A stretch of DNA of 64,000 nucleotides from Clostridium cuniculi (GTDB taxonomy: Bacteria > Bacillota > Clostridia > Clostridiales > Clostridiaceae). The translations under genes and the position numbers were made by a program. Below, piece after piece: positions 51,108 to 63,429 of this stretch. The notes below the pieces were generated by a model, which saw only the letters and a program-made list of their open reading frames with translations, did not search any database and was not told the DNA's origin. Position 1 is the first letter of the stretch. Every line of letters starts with the position of its first letter. Location: assembly GCF_004353185.1 (NCBI RefSeq), contig NZ_SMUS01000018.1, positions 17,881 to 81,880 of the forward strand. Direction: 5' to 3'.

Positions 51108-54017
51108 ACTATATTGTGTTTCTATTATTTCATCATCTAAATTAATAACCATAATATTAGTTCCTCGTCCAGCCCTATTTTGAACTCTAATATTATTTAC
51201 TTCTACTATTTTTTTCTCTTTATTCTTTGTTACTAATATAATTTCTTTATTTATGTTGTCATCTACAGCTATTTCATCTACACCATTATTTACTGTATAA
51301 ATTATACTTCCTGAAATAGCTTCATCATCTTCCTTTAAACTTATTCCAGTAACTCCAGATGCAATTCTTCCCATAGTATTTACGCTTTCGCTCAGGAATC
51401 TAATTGCCATCCCCTTCTTACTTACAATAATTACTTCTCCACTATTTTCTTCTATACATACAGAAATTACTTCATCATTTTCATATTTAAATTTATATGC
51501 CTGACATACTGAGTAAGTTGTATCATACTCTTTAAGAGAAGTCTTCTTTATCATACCCTTTTTAGTAAAGAAGTAAACCATCTTCTTTTCATCAAAACTC
51601 TTAACTGAATATATATCTATTATCTTTTCTTTTTTAGAATATCCATCAACTATATTTTCTAATGCAATTTCTTCTTTTACAACGTTAGAAATTAAAAATG
51701 CTGGTACTTTATACATATTTCCTTTGTCTGTAAATAATAATAATGTGCTTAAAGAATCTGTATTAACTTTTAGTCTATCATTAGATTTAGCTCTTGCAAA
51801 TCCCTTTAATTTACCTTTTGCTGTTACTCCAACACTAAATGTCATAAGTTCAAACTCATTTACATATTCTACACTTGTAATTTCATCACTTTCAATTAGA
51901 TTGAATAGCTGAGTTCCTAAAATATTTCTCGGTGTATCTTCTATATTAGGTAACTCTAAACTAAATTTTAAGCCTAATTTAGTTTTTACCTCTAAGAATT
52001 GTTTTTCTTCTTCACTATCTATTAAAATTATGTTTAATACATATTCGTTTTCTTTTAATTTTAATGCTTGAATTTTACTATAACTAGTTTGGAATTTATC
52101 TAAAGTACTCTTCTTTATTATACCCCTATTAGTTATAAATTGAACACTCTTGCTTCCATCTAATACTCCCACTGAGAATGCTTCTACAATATTTTCATCA
52201 TCTAGGTTTAAAGTCTTAATTATAGAATCTACTCTTTCTCCTTTTTCTTTCCATTTACCTTCTGGAATATTTATACCTTTAACTTGATACATGTTACCTT
52301 TATCAGTAAATAAAAGAATATTTTCTGTAGTATTAGATTTAAATAAGAATTTAAGTTCGTCACCTTCTCTATATTCTATATCTTCAGCTTTCGCATTTGA
52401 TCTTTGATAAGTTTTTACCGGAATTCTCTTAATAAAACCATCTTTAGATAAAGTAACCATAACATCTTCAACTACTATAAGTTCCTCTAAGTCAATCTTA
52501 GCCTCACTATCATCCTCTACTATCATAGTTCTTCTTGGATTTCTAAATCTATCAGTTATTTCCTTTAATTCTACCTTTATAACTTTTAGAAGCTCTTTTT
52601 CATTTTCTAATATTTTTCTTAATCTCTTTATAGTTTTTTCAAGTTCTGCATACTCTTTTTGGAATACTTTTATTTCTAATCCTGTTAATCTATAAAGCAT
52701 AAGTTCTAATATTGCTTCTGCCTGAATTTCTGTAAATCCAAACTTTTCAATTAAATTTATACCTGCATCTTTTTTAGATTTTGACTCTCTAATAGTTTTA
52801 ATAATTTCATCTAAAACATCAATTGCTTTAATAAAACCTTCAACTATATGGAATCTTTTTTCTGCCATGGCAAGCTCTTTTATAGTTCTCTTTGTAACTA
52901 TATCCTTTTGATGGTTAACATAATGCATTATTATAGTCTTTAATCCCATAGTTTGCGGTTTACCATTTGCAAGTGCTACCATATTAAAACTTATATTACA
53001 TTGTAAATCCGTTTTCTTAAATAAGTACTTTAATATCTTATCTGCAGTATCATAATCTGCTGCCTTTTTAAGTTCAACAACAGCTCTAATACCACTTCTA
53101 TCTGATTCATCTCTAATATCAGTAATTGCTTCTAAAGCTTTTTGATGTCTCTTATCACCAGTCATTTCTGATATTGTTTGAAGTATTTTCGATTTATTTC
53201 TTCTATAAGGGAATTCTGTAATTACTATTCCATATCTTCCGTTTTCAAGTTTTTCTATATTAGTTTTTGCTCTTAAAGTAACTTTTCCTTCCCCTGTTTC
53301 ATAAGCAGACAATAAAGAATTTTTACCTATAAGAACACCACCTGTAGGTAAATCTGGTGCCTTAATATACTCCATAAGCTCTTTAGTTGTTATTTCTGGA
53401 TTATCTATATAAGCAAGTACTCCATCTGTAACTTCCCCTAGATTATGAGGTGGTATATTAGTTGCAAGTCCAACGGCAATACCAAATGTTCCATTTACTA
53501 AAAGGTTTGGATATCTTGCTGGTAATACCTTAGGTTCCATCTCACTATCTGAATAGTTTGGAACCATATCAACAGTATCTTTATCTATATCTCTAAGCAT
53601 TTCCATAGCTATTTTTGATAATCTAGCCTCAGTATAACGCATAGCAGCTGCTCCATCACCATCCATAGATCCAAAGTTACCATGCCCATCAAATAAAGGT
53701 TCCCTAGTTGAAAAATCTTGTGCCATAAGTACCATTGCATCATAAACTGATGAATCACCATGTGGATGGAATTTACCAAGTACATCCCCAACTATTCTTG
53801 CACTTTTATAATAAGGTCTATCTGGAAAAGCCTTTAAAAGATAAGCTCCATAAAGTATTCTCCTATGAACAGGTTTTAATCCATCTCTTACATCTGGAAG
53901 AGCTCTATCCTTTGCAACCTCAACTGCATATGGAAGGTAATTATCTGGCATAGCCTCTTCAAGAGGTATTCTTAATATATTGTTATCTCTCGGAATGTCG
54001 TGTCCCTTCTTAGCCAT
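51105..54017 (-). CDS. parC: type II topoisomerase subunit A, topoisomerase IV (ParC)-like
   Basis: 970 residues. Cuts and rejoins DNA using Tyr128 ([12 protein letters not shown]). [16 protein letters not shown] is the quinolone region; Ser89 and Asp93 correspond to the usual susceptible residues. A coiled-coil region and a C-terminal beta-pinwheel follow. The place in blade 1 where GyrA has its QRRGGKG box reads [19 protein letters not shown], so the box needed for DNA wrapping is absent; this favours topoisomerase IV over gyrase. It starts 21 bases after the B subunit. A related QNRAGRG stretch is near the C-terminus, far from the normal box position. The ParC label is likely but not proven. 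Confidence 0.85.
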   Translation of the reverse strand: MAKKGHDIPRDNNILRIPLEEAMPDNYLPYAVEVAKDRALPDVRDGLKPVHRRILYGAYLLKAFPDRPYYKSARIVGDVLGKFHPHGDSSVYDAMVLMAQDFSTREPLFDGHGNFGSMDGDGAAAMRYTEARLSKIAMEMLRDIDKDTVDMVPNYSDSEMEPKVLPARYPNLLVNGTFGIAVGLATNIPPHNLGEVTDGVLAYIDNPEITTKELMEYIKAPDLPTGGVLIGKNSLLSAYETGEGKVTLRAKTNIEKLENGRYGIVITEFPYRRNKSKILQTISEMTGDKRHQKALEAITDIRDESDRSGIRAVVELKKAADYDTADKILKYLFKKTDLQCNISFNMVALANGKPQTMGLKTIIMHYVNHQKDIVTKRTIKELAMAEKRFHIVEGFIKAIDVLDEIIKTIRESKSKKDAGINLIEKFGFTEIQAEAILELMLYRLTGLEIKVFQKEYAELEKTIKRLRKILENEKELLKVIKVELKEITDRFRNPRRTMIVEDDSEAKIDLEELIVVEDVMVTLSKDGFIKRIPVKTYQRSNAKAEDIEYREGDELKFLFKSNTTENILLFTDKGNMYQVKGINIPEGKWKEKGERVDSIIKTLNLDDENIVEAFSVGVLDGSKSVQFITNRGIIKKSTLDKFQTSYSKIQALKLKENEYVLNIILIDSEEEKQFLEVKTKLGLKFSLELPNIEDTPRNILGTQLFNLIESDEITSVEYVNEFELMTFSVGVTAKGKLKGFARAKSNDRLKVNTDSLSTLLLFTDKGNMYKVPAFLISNVVKEEIALENIVDGYSKKEKIIDIYSVKSFDEKKMVYFFTKKGMIKKTSLKEYDTTYSVCQAYKFKYENDEVISVCIEENSGEVIIVSKKGMAIRFLSESVNTMGRIASGVTGISLKEDDEAISGSIIYTVNNGVDEIAVDDNINKEIILVTKNKEKKIVEVNNIRVQNRAGRGTNIMVINLDDEIIETQYS

Positions 54018-54037
54018 AATTTAACTCCTTTCTTTTC

Positions 54038-55987
54038 CTAAAACTCTGCATACTTATACATATAATTTTTTCTTGGCTCAACAACATCACCCATTAAAAG
54101 TGATACCATTTTTTCTGCCTTAGCTGCATCTTCAATAGTAACTTGGAAAAGAGTTCTAGTTTCTGGATTTAAAGTTGTATCCCAAAGCTGATCCGGATTC
54201 ATTTCTCCAAGACCTTTATATCTTTGAATTAATGCTCCTTTTCCTATTTCTTTCTTTACTTTCTCTAACTCTTCATCACTATAGGCATATTTTGATACTT
54301 CTTTACCCTTTACAAGTTTATAAACTTTATATAAAGGTGGTTGTGCTAAATAAAGATGACCATTTGCAATAAGTGGTCTCATATATCTATAAATATAAGT
54401 CATCCATAAAGTTCTAATATGGAATCCATCAACATCAGCATCACTCATTATTATAATTTTATCGTACTTTAAATCTTCTTCCTTATAATTATCTAAAGTT
54501 CCTGTTCCTATTGCTGTATTAAATATTTTAAGTTCTTCAGATGCTAGTACATTTTCAAGTTTTTGCTTTTCTGTATTCATTATTTTACCTTTTGAAGGCA
54601 TTATAGTTTGGAATCTTCTATCTCTAGCTTGCTTTGCAGAACCTCCGGCAGAATCTCCCTCAACTACGATAAATTCATTTACAGTATTATCTTTTAATGT
54701 ACATACCGCAACTTTACCAGCAAGTGGTGCTGTTCCTTTACCTATTTTTTTCTTTTCAGCTTCATTTATCTTTTTAATTTTCTCTCTTCTTTGAGCCGCA
54801 GCAAGAGCATTATTTATAAGACTTGTTGCAACTTCTTTATTATCTTCTATCCATTCACAAAGCTTAGTATATGCTAAATCATTCATCATAGTATAAGCTT
54901 CTGAACTTCCTAATTTTGTCTTAGTTTGACCTTCAAATACAGCATTAGTAATCTTAATTCTAACTATAGCTGTCATTCCTTCTCTTAAATCATCACCTTC
55001 AAACTCTTTATCCTTTTCTTTAATAAGGCCTAGCTTCTTTGCCCACTCTTTAAAGGCTCTTGTCATACCGGTTTTAAATCCTGATTCATGAGTTCCCGCT
55101 TCTGTAGTAGGAATATTATTAACATAACTTGCAATATATTCAGTTGTAGAGTCTGTAAATTGCATACAAACCTCTCCATACATTGAAATATTATTTATTG
55201 CTCTTTCCCCTTCAAAAAGGATTGGTGTAGGATGAATAGTAGTTTTACTTTCATTTAAATAATCTATAAAATCAAGTAAGCCTCTTTCAGAATAGTATTC
55301 TTTTCTAATCTCTTCATCTTTTCTTCTATCTATAAGTTCAAGATGTATTCCTTTATTTTGGAATGCAAGCTCTTGCAATCTTTCATCTATAATATCAAAT
55401 TTAAAATCAGTTGTTGAAAAAATTTCTCCATCTGGTTTAAATGTAACTCTAGTACCGGTATCCTTTGACTTCCCTACAATTTCTAATGCTGTAACTGCAG
55501 TTCCTGGCATATCTTTTTTAATATCTTTATCATAAGCATATTCAAATCTTTGTTTATATATATTTCCATTTTGATGTACTTCAACTTCAAGCCATTTAGA
55601 AAGTGCATTAACTACTGCTGCTCCAACTCCATGAAGCCCTCCTGATGTTTTGTAGTTTTTATTATCAAACTTACCACCAGTGTGTAATTCAGTAAATACC
55701 ATTTCTACCCCTGATTTTTTCTTAATTGGATGAATTCCTGTTGGTATTCCTCTACCATTATCTATAACAGTAACACTTTTATCTTTATTTATAATAATTG
55801 TTGCTTTATCTCCAAATCCATTAGATATTTCGTCTATCGAGTTGTCTAATATCTCCCATATACAATGATGTAATCCTTTTGTTCCTGTAGATCCTATATA
55901 CATACCGGGTCTAACTCTAACTGGTTCAAGTTTCTCTAAAGATGTCAAATCCGTTACATCATATTTACTATTAACTTCATTATTCAT
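54038..55987 (-). CDS. parE: type II topoisomerase subunit B, ParE-like
   Basis: 649 residues; the ATPase subunit. GHKL ATP site: EILDNSIDEISNG and VIDNGRGIPTGI, then TSGGLHGVGAAVVNALS. The transducer and TOPRIM domain follow, with VVEGDSAGGSAKQ and IIMSDADVDGFHIRT binding Mg2+, then the tail EPRKNYMYKYAEF. The length fits Gram-positive ParE/GyrB. Its ATG at 55985-55987 is 5 bases after GGAGG; an upstream TTG overlaps that site. Partner gene directly downstream. Confidence 0.88.
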   Translation of the reverse strand: MNNEVNSKYDVTDLTSLEKLEPVRVRPGMYIGSTGTKGLHHCIWEILDNSIDEISNGFGDKATIIINKDKSVTVIDNGRGIPTGIHPIKKKSGVEMVFTELHTGGKFDNKNYKTSGGLHGVGAAVVNALSKWLEVEVHQNGNIYKQRFEYAYDKDIKKDMPGTAVTALEIVGKSKDTGTRVTFKPDGEIFSTTDFKFDIIDERLQELAFQNKGIHLELIDRRKDEEIRKEYYSERGLLDFIDYLNESKTTIHPTPILFEGERAINNISMYGEVCMQFTDSTTEYIASYVNNIPTTEAGTHESGFKTGMTRAFKEWAKKLGLIKEKDKEFEGDDLREGMTAIVRIKITNAVFEGQTKTKLGSSEAYTMMNDLAYTKLCEWIEDNKEVATSLINNALAAAQRREKIKKINEAEKKKIGKGTAPLAGKVAVCTLKDNTVNEFIVVEGDSAGGSAKQARDRRFQTIMPSKGKIMNTEKQKLENVLASEELKIFNTAIGTGTLDNYKEEDLKYDKIIIMSDADVDGFHIRTLWMTYIYRYMRPLIANGHLYLAQPPLYKVYKLVKGKEVSKYAYSDEELEKVKKEIGKGALIQRYKGLGEMNPDQLWDTTLNPETRTLFQVTIEDAAKAEKMVSLLMGDVVEPRKNYMYKYAEF

Positions 55988-56491
55988 ATAAACCTCCAAA
56001 ATTATAACCTATTAACACTTAAGTAATAATTTAGATATAATTATACAATTTCATAATATCAAAATCAAACTAATGTTCTTTATTAACGTTTTTTATTCTA
56101 TCATACTTCTGTGTTTATTTAAAATTTTATTGAAAATCCCCTTAAAGTCCTATCTTTTACGGTATTTAATTATAATCTATTTTATATTAATTAGTAACTA
56201 CTTTAAGAGTTTTTCTTTTTTGCTTTATAAATATTTAATATGTATTCCCTATTTTTTAATATTAACTTATTTATATCTTATCCTCATTATTTAAATTTAC
56301 AAGTGATTTTTCTTGGACTATTTAATTTTAATATCTATTAGTAAATTAACAAGGTAGTTTTTTATAATAAAAATAAAAAAATCAAATCCCTTTATAATTA
56401 TATAAACTATAAAGCAATTTGATTTTTATAATAAAATATTATTTTTTTAAAATCTTAAATCTAATTACTAATTAGTATTTTAAAATTGTAA
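55988..56491. other. 504-base gene-free region
   Basis: Extremely A/T-rich. It holds the promoter of the topoisomerase pair and the glutamate dehydrogenase terminator (56376-56432). An open frame at 56073-56294 has no ribosome binding site and codes only for a T-rich hydrophobic string, so it is not called. At 56465-56478 a short ATTACTA, ATTAGTA run resembles the 7-bp repeats seen at 51 kb. Confidence 0.5.
56376..56432 (-). terminator. terminator of the glutamate dehydrogenase gene
   Basis: On the minus strand AAAAATCAAAT..CTTTATA pairs with TATAAAG..ATTTGATTTTT, ending in T7. The hairpin lies about 60 bases after the stop. Confidence 0.8.
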
Positions 56492-57850
<1,359 letters not shown>

Positions 57851-58027
57851 TTAATTTTCATTGCTATATTTTATACATATTTTAGGATACATTTTACATA
57901 TAATCATTTCATTTGCATGACTTTTTTATATTAACAAATTTTCATTAAGTTATTTATTAATATCCTAATCCTACTTTATATATTAATCCTATTTTGGTAA
58001 TTTTTAAAGTTTTTTTTGAAAAAATAA

Positions 58028-58061
58028 CAAAAAAAGTTATGCTAAATAAATTTAACACAAC
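58028..58061 (-). terminator. terminator of the glycosyltransferase gene
   Basis: GTTATGCTAA (58036-58045) pairs with TTAACACAAC (58052-58061) using two G-U pairs on the minus-strand RNA; seven T follow on that strand. Confidence 0.65.
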
Positions 58062-58071
58062 CTTTCTAAAA

Positions 58072-59208
58072 CTATTGCTTATTTATAATATTATTATTTT
58101 CTATTAATTCATTAATTAATAAGAATATATTTTTAGTAGAATCATTTTTATCGAATGACTTACAAGCTTCCTTCATATCTTCTAGTTTTTCACTATCTTT
58201 TAACAGTTCTACTATAGCTGCTCTACAACTATTTCCATCACTAATTCTTACCGCCATATTATGTTTTAATAAGAACTCTGCATTTTCTTCCTCTTGACCT
58301 GGAATTGCATCGAAAACAGCCATTGGAATATTACATGCTAATGCTTCTGTAACAGTTAGTCCACCTGGCTTAGTAATTATTATGTCCGATGCTTGCATAA
58401 ACTTATTAATTTCATCTGTAAAGTATATAAGCTTTGTCTTTTTAGGACTACTTCCTATTACTTCTTCAAAATGATTATATAACTTTTGATTTCTTCCTGT
58501 TACTAATATTATTTGAAAGTCCAAATCTATATCTATTATATTCTCATAAACATCAAAAACATTGGATACTCCAAAGCTTCCTGCCATCATCAATATTGTT
58601 GGCAAATTTTTATCAAGACCTAATTCTTCAATTACTAATTGTTTTTCCCTTTCCTCAAAGAATACTTCATCCACAGGTATTCCATATGGATAAATACATC
58701 TTGATTCTACTCCTTCAGCAATCATTTTAGTAACCATATCATCATTTGCAACTATATATGCATCTACTTTATTACTTATCCAAGCTTTATGCGGAGCATA
58801 ATCAGTCATTATACAAATTAACGGTATATTTATTTCTTTCTTTGATTTTAACCTTGATACCATTTCTGTTGGAAATGGATGAGTTGTTATAATAATATCT
58901 GGTCTAAACTCATCAATCAAAGGTAATAACTTATTTGCAAATATATTGTTAAGTCTAGTTACAAAATTAGCAAATTTATGATCCTTATTAGTTAAATCAT
59001 ATAATTTCCCATATAATTTAGGCGTTTTAGTAGCTAAATAAACATATCCACCTGTAACTGTTTTATTTAATATTGGACTTATATACAATAAACTATCTAC
59101 TATTTTAACATTTATATCTTTATTCTGTTGGGTCATATAACCCTCTATTGCTTTAGATGCCCTCATATGTCCGCCACCAGTTGACGCTGACAAAATAAGA
59201 ATATTCAT
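58072..59208 (-). CDS. diacylglycerol glycosyltransferase family protein (MGDG synthase/UgtP-like)
   Basis: 378 residues of the GT28 family. The N-terminal LSASTGGGHMRASKAIEGY is the MGDG-synthase domain that binds diacylglycerol; ITTHPFPTEMVSRL follows. The C-terminal half has TPG-type GSFGVSNV and the UDP-sugar motif ITKPGGLTVTEALACNIP. Such enzymes transfer glucose or galactose to diacylglycerol to make membrane glycolipids. Which sugar is used is unknown. A peripheral membrane role at the cytoplasmic face is expected. Confidence 0.88.
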   Translation of the reverse strand: MNILILSASTGGGHMRASKAIEGYMTQQNKDINVKIVDSLLYISPILNKTVTGGYVYLATKTPKLYGKLYDLTNKDHKFANFVTRLNNIFANKLLPLIDEFRPDIIITTHPFPTEMVSRLKSKKEINIPLICIMTDYAPHKAWISNKVDAYIVANDDMVTKMIAEGVESRCIYPYGIPVDEVFFEEREKQLVIEELGLDKNLPTILMMAGSFGVSNVFDVYENIIDIDLDFQIILVTGRNQKLYNHFEEVIGSSPKKTKLIYFTDEINKFMQASDIIITKPGGLTVTEALACNIPMAVFDAIPGQEEENAEFLLKHNMAVRISDGNSCRAAIVELLKDSEKLEDMKEACKSFDKNDSTKNIFLLINELIENNNIINKQ

Positions 59209-59277
59209 TTAAGCTCCCCCTAACAATATAATTTATCTCGATAATCAATTTATTATTATATCACATAATTCTAAATA

Positions 59278-59805
59278 TTAAAAAACAACTCTTCCTAATA
59301 AAGAAACTACACTTATTCCACAAGTAATTCCTAAAAACATTCCAAAAATAACATCTGTTGGATAGTGTACTTTTAAATAAACTCTTGAAAATGCAATTAA
59401 TGTTGCAATAGGGCTCAATATTAATCCCAACTTTCCATTCATTTGTAATAGTACTGCTAAAGCTGCAAATGAAGATGCTGTATGACCTGATGGAAATGAA
59501 TATGTTATAGGTCTATTTATTAACAATTCTTCTTCATTCTCTTGAAATGGTCTATTTCTTCTAACTATGTGCTTTATTATTCCTTCACCAATTATTGTAG
59601 TTAATATTAATGCTAAAATAACACCAATTCCAATAATTCTATCTTCAACCTTTAATAACATTAAACTTGATATAATCAACCATATTATTCCCAAATTTCC
59701 CATCATGGTTATAATAGGCATTATTCTATCAAATGTTCTATTTTTACATTTTTCACTTATGTACTTTAATCCTTTATTATCTATTATCTTAAAAAAATTA
59801 AACAT
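59278..59805 (-). CDS. PAP2-family membrane phosphatase
   Basis: 175 residues with five to six membrane helices. The three active-site motifs are KHIVRRNRPFQ, PSGHTASSFAA and SRVYLKVHYPTD, with the catalytic His in HTASS and HYPTD. These enzymes remove phosphate from lipids such as phosphatidic acid or undecaprenyl diphosphate on the outer membrane face. Lies 69 bases upstream of the glycolipid glycosyltransferase gene on the same strand, so a joint role in lipid metabolism is plausible but unproven. Confidence 0.88.
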   Translation of the reverse strand: MFNFFKIIDNKGLKYISEKCKNRTFDRIMPIITMMGNLGIIWLIISSLMLLKVEDRIIGIGVILALILTTIIGEGIIKHIVRRNRPFQENEEELLINRPITYSFPSGHTASSFAALAVLLQMNGKLGLILSPIATLIAFSRVYLKVHYPTDVIFGMFLGITCGISVVSLLGRVVF

Positions 59806-59960
59806 CCTTTCCCTCCTTACCTATATTTTACCCCCTTTAATGTTTCACATACCGTAATATTTCCCTTCATTACACTCTTATTATATAATAAAATTCTTAT
59901 ATAAAGTTAATTCTTTGTTAACATTTATCTACTATTTTTCTTAATGTTTTCTTAAGAAAC

Positions 59961-59999
59961 TAAAAAAATAAGGAGAAATAATACTACTATTTCCCCTTC
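59961..59999 (-). terminator. terminator of the DUF2238-like gene
   Basis: AAGGAGAAATA (59970-59980) pairs with TATTTCCCCTT (59989-59999), one mismatch/wobble, ending in T7 on the minus strand right after the stop. Confidence 0.8.
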
Positions 60000-60000
60000 T

Positions 60001-60624
60001 CTATTTAGTTTCATTTATTTGTTTATTTATGTTTTGAATAAATTTTATTTTTTTACCTTTTATATAATACAGATAAATAGGAATATTAGCAACAATCCCC
60101 ATTAAAGTTCCACATATTATATCCCACATAGTATCATGCAAGCTATTATTTTGAGATGCAAATCCAAACAATTGATCTGTTGAAAATTCCCATATTTCCC
60201 ATACAGCAGCACCTGCAATTGAAAATATTATAGAAAACAACATAGGCATATACCTTTTAAATGAATTCTCTACACTACCATTACTTACATGTAAAAATAA
60301 TATATATCCTATCAGTCCAATAATAAGCCCTGATAATAAATGTAATATTTTATCGTACATAGGTATAATTATATAAAAATCAAATACATTTCCTAAATAC
60401 ATTGCTCCAATAATAAAAGCATAAATCAAATAAAAACTTATTCTTGCTTTTCTTAAAAAAGTTTTTTTATAAACAAAATACACTATCCATAAAGTAACTG
60501 CCATTAAGCCTATTCTAAAAAGCTTTTCTCCACCTCTAAACATGAAATCATATATTGCTGTAATAACTAATATTACCATTGTTATTAAATTTACCCTCAA
60601 TGCTTTATCTTCTAATAAACTCAT
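60001..60624 (-). CDS. multi-pass membrane protein, DUF2238-like
   Basis: 207 residues with six membrane helices. MYDKILHLLSGLI, GAAVWEIWEFSTDQLFG and LHDTMWDIICGTLMGIV are conserved polar motifs within or at the ends of helices, as in the YjdF/DUF2238 family; the Asp, His, Glu and Asp could bind metal, which is inference. No function is known. I start it at the ATG at 60622-60624, 7 bases after GGAG; the ATG two codons earlier is too close to that site. It lies 19 bases after the rhomboid gene, in the same unit. Confidence 0.75.
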   Translation of the reverse strand: MSLLEDKALRVNLITMVILVITAIYDFMFRGGEKLFRIGLMAVTLWIVYFVYKKTFLRKARISFYLIYAFIIGAMYLGNVFDFYIIIPMYDKILHLLSGLIIGLIGYILFLHVSNGSVENSFKRYMPMLFSIIFSIAGAAVWEIWEFSTDQLFGFASQNNSLHDTMWDIICGTLMGIVANIPIYLYYIKGKKIKFIQNINKQINETK

Positions 60625-60643
60625 TAGCATACTCCTTCATAAA

Positions 60644-61618
60644 TTAATATATTTTTTTATCTCTCATTACTAAAGCAGAAATACATCCAAATACTAGCCC
60701 TCCAATATGGGCACCATTATCTATATTACTTAGTGTAACTCCTATAAATATATTTATGAGTAAAACTTTAAATAAATTCATTATATATGCTTTTCCAATT
60801 TTATTTTTATGCCTTATTCCAAAAATAAGCATAGCTCCTAAAAGTCCAAATATTGCTCCTGAGGCCCCTACACTTATTGAATCTGCATTAAATAAATAAC
60901 TAAATATGCTTCCTCCCAAGGCGGAAATTAGATATATAACTATATATTTAACCTTTCCATATACATACTCTACTTCTGATCCAATAATTTTAAGTGAATA
61001 CATATTAAATGCTATATGTGCTAATCCCCCATGTAAAAATGCACATGTTAATAATCTCCAAGGTTGTCCATTATCAATTAATCTATTTACTTTTGCACCT
61101 AATGCTATAAGGGTATATAAATCAATATTATATATATTTTTAGATAAAAAAGCTGTAATTATAAAAATCAAAATATTTATACATATTAATATATACGTAA
61201 CCAGACTTTCTTTATATTTCACCTTTGGATTGTTTGATTTTTCCTTTTCAATACTATAATTTAATATAGAAACAAGCGGTTTACAGCTATTATCGCTGTA
61301 AACTACTTGTTTTTCTCTTTCTGAATAAATTAACTTATTATAAGGTTGATGAATTAATGATTCATAATTTTCTGTAGTACATATAACTATATTTAAAGAT
61401 ATTTTTTTTGAATATAGTTTTCCTAGAAAGCTCATTGCTTCGTAATATACAAAATCACTTTCATTATTTTTACATACTACAGCAGCATAAATAAAATCTT
61501 CATTCTCCATTATAGCTATCCACTTATTTTCTTTTAAAGCATCACTATAATAATCTTTTATATAAAATCCAGCCTGTTTTGTTAGTTCACTAAATAAAAC
61601 ATTTTCTAATTTATTCAT
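60644..61618 (-). CDS. rhomboid-family intramembrane serine protease
   Basis: 324 residues. An N-terminal soluble domain of about 135 residues precedes six to seven membrane helices. FLHGGLAHIAFNMYSLKIIG holds the oxyanion Asn, SVGASGAIFGLLGA the catalytic Ser, and DNGAHIGGLVFG the catalytic His. Cleaves other membrane proteins within the membrane. The start is 2 bases after the pepF stop, so both are on one transcript. The N-terminal domain resembles that seen in other clostridial rhomboids but I cannot name it. Confidence 0.88.
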   Translation of the reverse strand: MNKLENVLFSELTKQAGFYIKDYYSDALKENKWIAIMENEDFIYAAVVCKNNESDFVYYEAMSFLGKLYSKKISLNIVICTTENYESLIHQPYNKLIYSEREKQVVYSDNSCKPLVSILNYSIEKEKSNNPKVKYKESLVTYILICINILIFIITAFLSKNIYNIDLYTLIALGAKVNRLIDNGQPWRLLTCAFLHGGLAHIAFNMYSLKIIGSEVEYVYGKVKYIVIYLISALGGSIFSYLFNADSISVGASGAIFGLLGAMLIFGIRHKNKIGKAYIMNLFKVLLINIFIGVTLSNIDNGAHIGGLVFGCISALVMRDKKIY

Positions 61619-61620
61619 AC

Positions 61621-63417
61621 TTAAATTTCTTTCTCTAGCATATCTAATAATTCATTAAATCTATCAATAGTTGCTTCTAATGGCTTAGGTGTAGTCATAT
61701 CTACTCCTGCTTTCTTTAAAATCTCTATTGGATAATCACTTCCACCACTCTTTAAGAATCCAACATATTTTTCAACTGCATTAGGTTCCTTATTTAAAAT
61801 ACTCTTAGCAAACGCTGATGCTGCTGCATATCCTGTTGCATATTGATATACATAGAAATCACTATAGAAATGTGGTATTCTTGACCATTCAACATCAATT
61901 TCAGAATCAACTACCATTTCTGGACCAAAATATTTAACATTTAAATCATGCCATTTTGCATTATAATCTTCTGCAGTTAATGGAATACCTTTTTCAAAAC
62001 TTTCATGAGTATAAAGTTCAAATTCTGCAAACATTAATTGTCTAAATACAGTAGTTCTTATTTGTTCTAATTCTTGATTTATTAAATATAGTTTTTTCTT
62101 TTTATCAGTTTCTTTATTTATTAAATGATGAATTAATAATGCTTCATTAGTAGTTGAAGCAACTTCTGCGCAGAATAATGTATAACCTGCATAATAGTAA
62201 CTTTGTTCTTTTCTTGAATAATAAGAGTGAATTGAGTGACCCATTTCATGAACTAAAGTTGATACATCATTAAGTTCATAGTTATAGTTTAATAAAACAT
62301 AAGGTTTAGTATCATATCCACCCCATGAATATGCTCCACCACGTTTTCCTTTATTAATATATTTATCTATCCATCCACCGTTAATTCCTTCTTGGAATAT
62401 ATCTAAATATTCTTTTCCTAAAGGTTGTAATCCTTCAATTGCCATTTTAACAGCATCATCAAATTCTACTCTTTCTTTAGGGATTTCAATTACTGGAACA
62501 TATAAATCATACATATGCATTTCATCAAGACCTAATAGTTTTTTCTTTAAGCCTACATATCTATGAAGTGATGAAAGATTATCATCTATAGTTTTTATAG
62601 CATTAGTATAAACTTCTAAAGGAATATCATTTGGTTTTAATGATGCTTCTAATGCACTATTATAATTTCTTACTCTAGCTCCAAAATTAAATACTTTTAT
62701 TGAACTAGAAAGAGTTGTTGCTAATGTATTTTCAAAAGCTTTATATTCTTTGAATAATCCTTTAAATGCTTCTTTTCTAACTTCTCTATCCTTTGATTTT
62801 ATAAATGAAGAATAATTTCCTTCTGTTAATTCAACTTCTTCTCCATCTTCATCCTTAATATTACCAAATTTCATATCAGCATTTGTCATAATATTATGTA
62901 TAGATGATGGTGCATCTAAACAATCTGAAGCTGCTGCAAGTAACTCTTCCTCTTTTTTATCTAATACGTGTGGTTTTTCTTTTAAAATATTTTCTAATAA
63001 GAATTTATATGGTTCAAGTCCCTTTAATTCTTCCATTTGTTTTTCTATTGTTCCATCTGGAAGAGATAAAATTTCTGGTACAACATAAGCTGTATAAGTA
63101 GCATATTCAGCCATATAAGCATCAATTTTATTCATCATTGCTTGATACTTTGTATTACTTGTATCTTCATCACATCTTAAATGTGCATAAACATAAATTT
63201 TTTCTGCTTTTCTTGATACCTTTTCATTTACTTCAAAATATCTTATTAAAGTTTCACCATCTCCAAGTTTTCCTTCAAATTCTTTAAGTTTTGGTGCTTC
63301 TTCTTGTAATTCTTTATATTCTTTTTCCCAAACCTCGTCATTAGAGTATATTTCATTAATACTCCATTTATCTTGTTCTTGTATTTCCTCTCTTTTCTTT
63401 AAAACCTTACTTTCCAT
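61621..63417 (-). CDS. pepF: oligoendopeptidase F (M3 family)
   Basis: 598 residues, cytoplasmic zinc metallopeptidase that cuts peptides of roughly 7-17 residues. Zinc site: LVHEMGHSIHSYYS, His390, Glu391, His394, with the third ligand Glu in ASTTNEALL about 25 residues on. QLMFAEFE and PHFYSDFYVYQYATG are family signatures of the PepF branch. The ribosome binding site AAGGTGG is just after a small RNA hairpin (63430-63445). First gene of a run with the rhomboid and DUF2238-like genes. Confidence 0.95.
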   Translation of the reverse strand: MESKVLKKREEIQEQDKWSINEIYSNDEVWEKEYKELQEEAPKLKEFEGKLGDGETLIRYFEVNEKVSRKAEKIYVYAHLRCDEDTSNTKYQAMMNKIDAYMAEYATYTAYVVPEILSLPDGTIEKQMEELKGLEPYKFLLENILKEKPHVLDKKEEELLAAASDCLDAPSSIHNIMTNADMKFGNIKDEDGEEVELTEGNYSSFIKSKDREVRKEAFKGLFKEYKAFENTLATTLSSSIKVFNFGARVRNYNSALEASLKPNDIPLEVYTNAIKTIDDNLSSLHRYVGLKKKLLGLDEMHMYDLYVPVIEIPKERVEFDDAVKMAIEGLQPLGKEYLDIFQEGINGGWIDKYINKGKRGGAYSWGGYDTKPYVLLNYNYELNDVSTLVHEMGHSIHSYYSRKEQSYYYAGYTLFCAEVASTTNEALLIHHLINKETDKKKKLYLINQELEQIRTTVFRQLMFAEFELYTHESFEKGIPLTAEDYNAKWHDLNVKYFGPEMVVDSEIDVEWSRIPHFYSDFYVYQYATGYAAASAFAKSILNKEPNAVEKYVGFLKSGGSDYPIEILKKAGVDMTTPKPLEATIDRFNELLDMLEKEI

Positions 63418-63429
63418 AGCCCACCTTCA

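Noticed and set aside
56073..56294. 73-residue plus-strand open frame
   Set aside because: No ribosome binding site, and the product is only a string of Leu, Ile, Phe and Tyr that follows from T-rich DNA.
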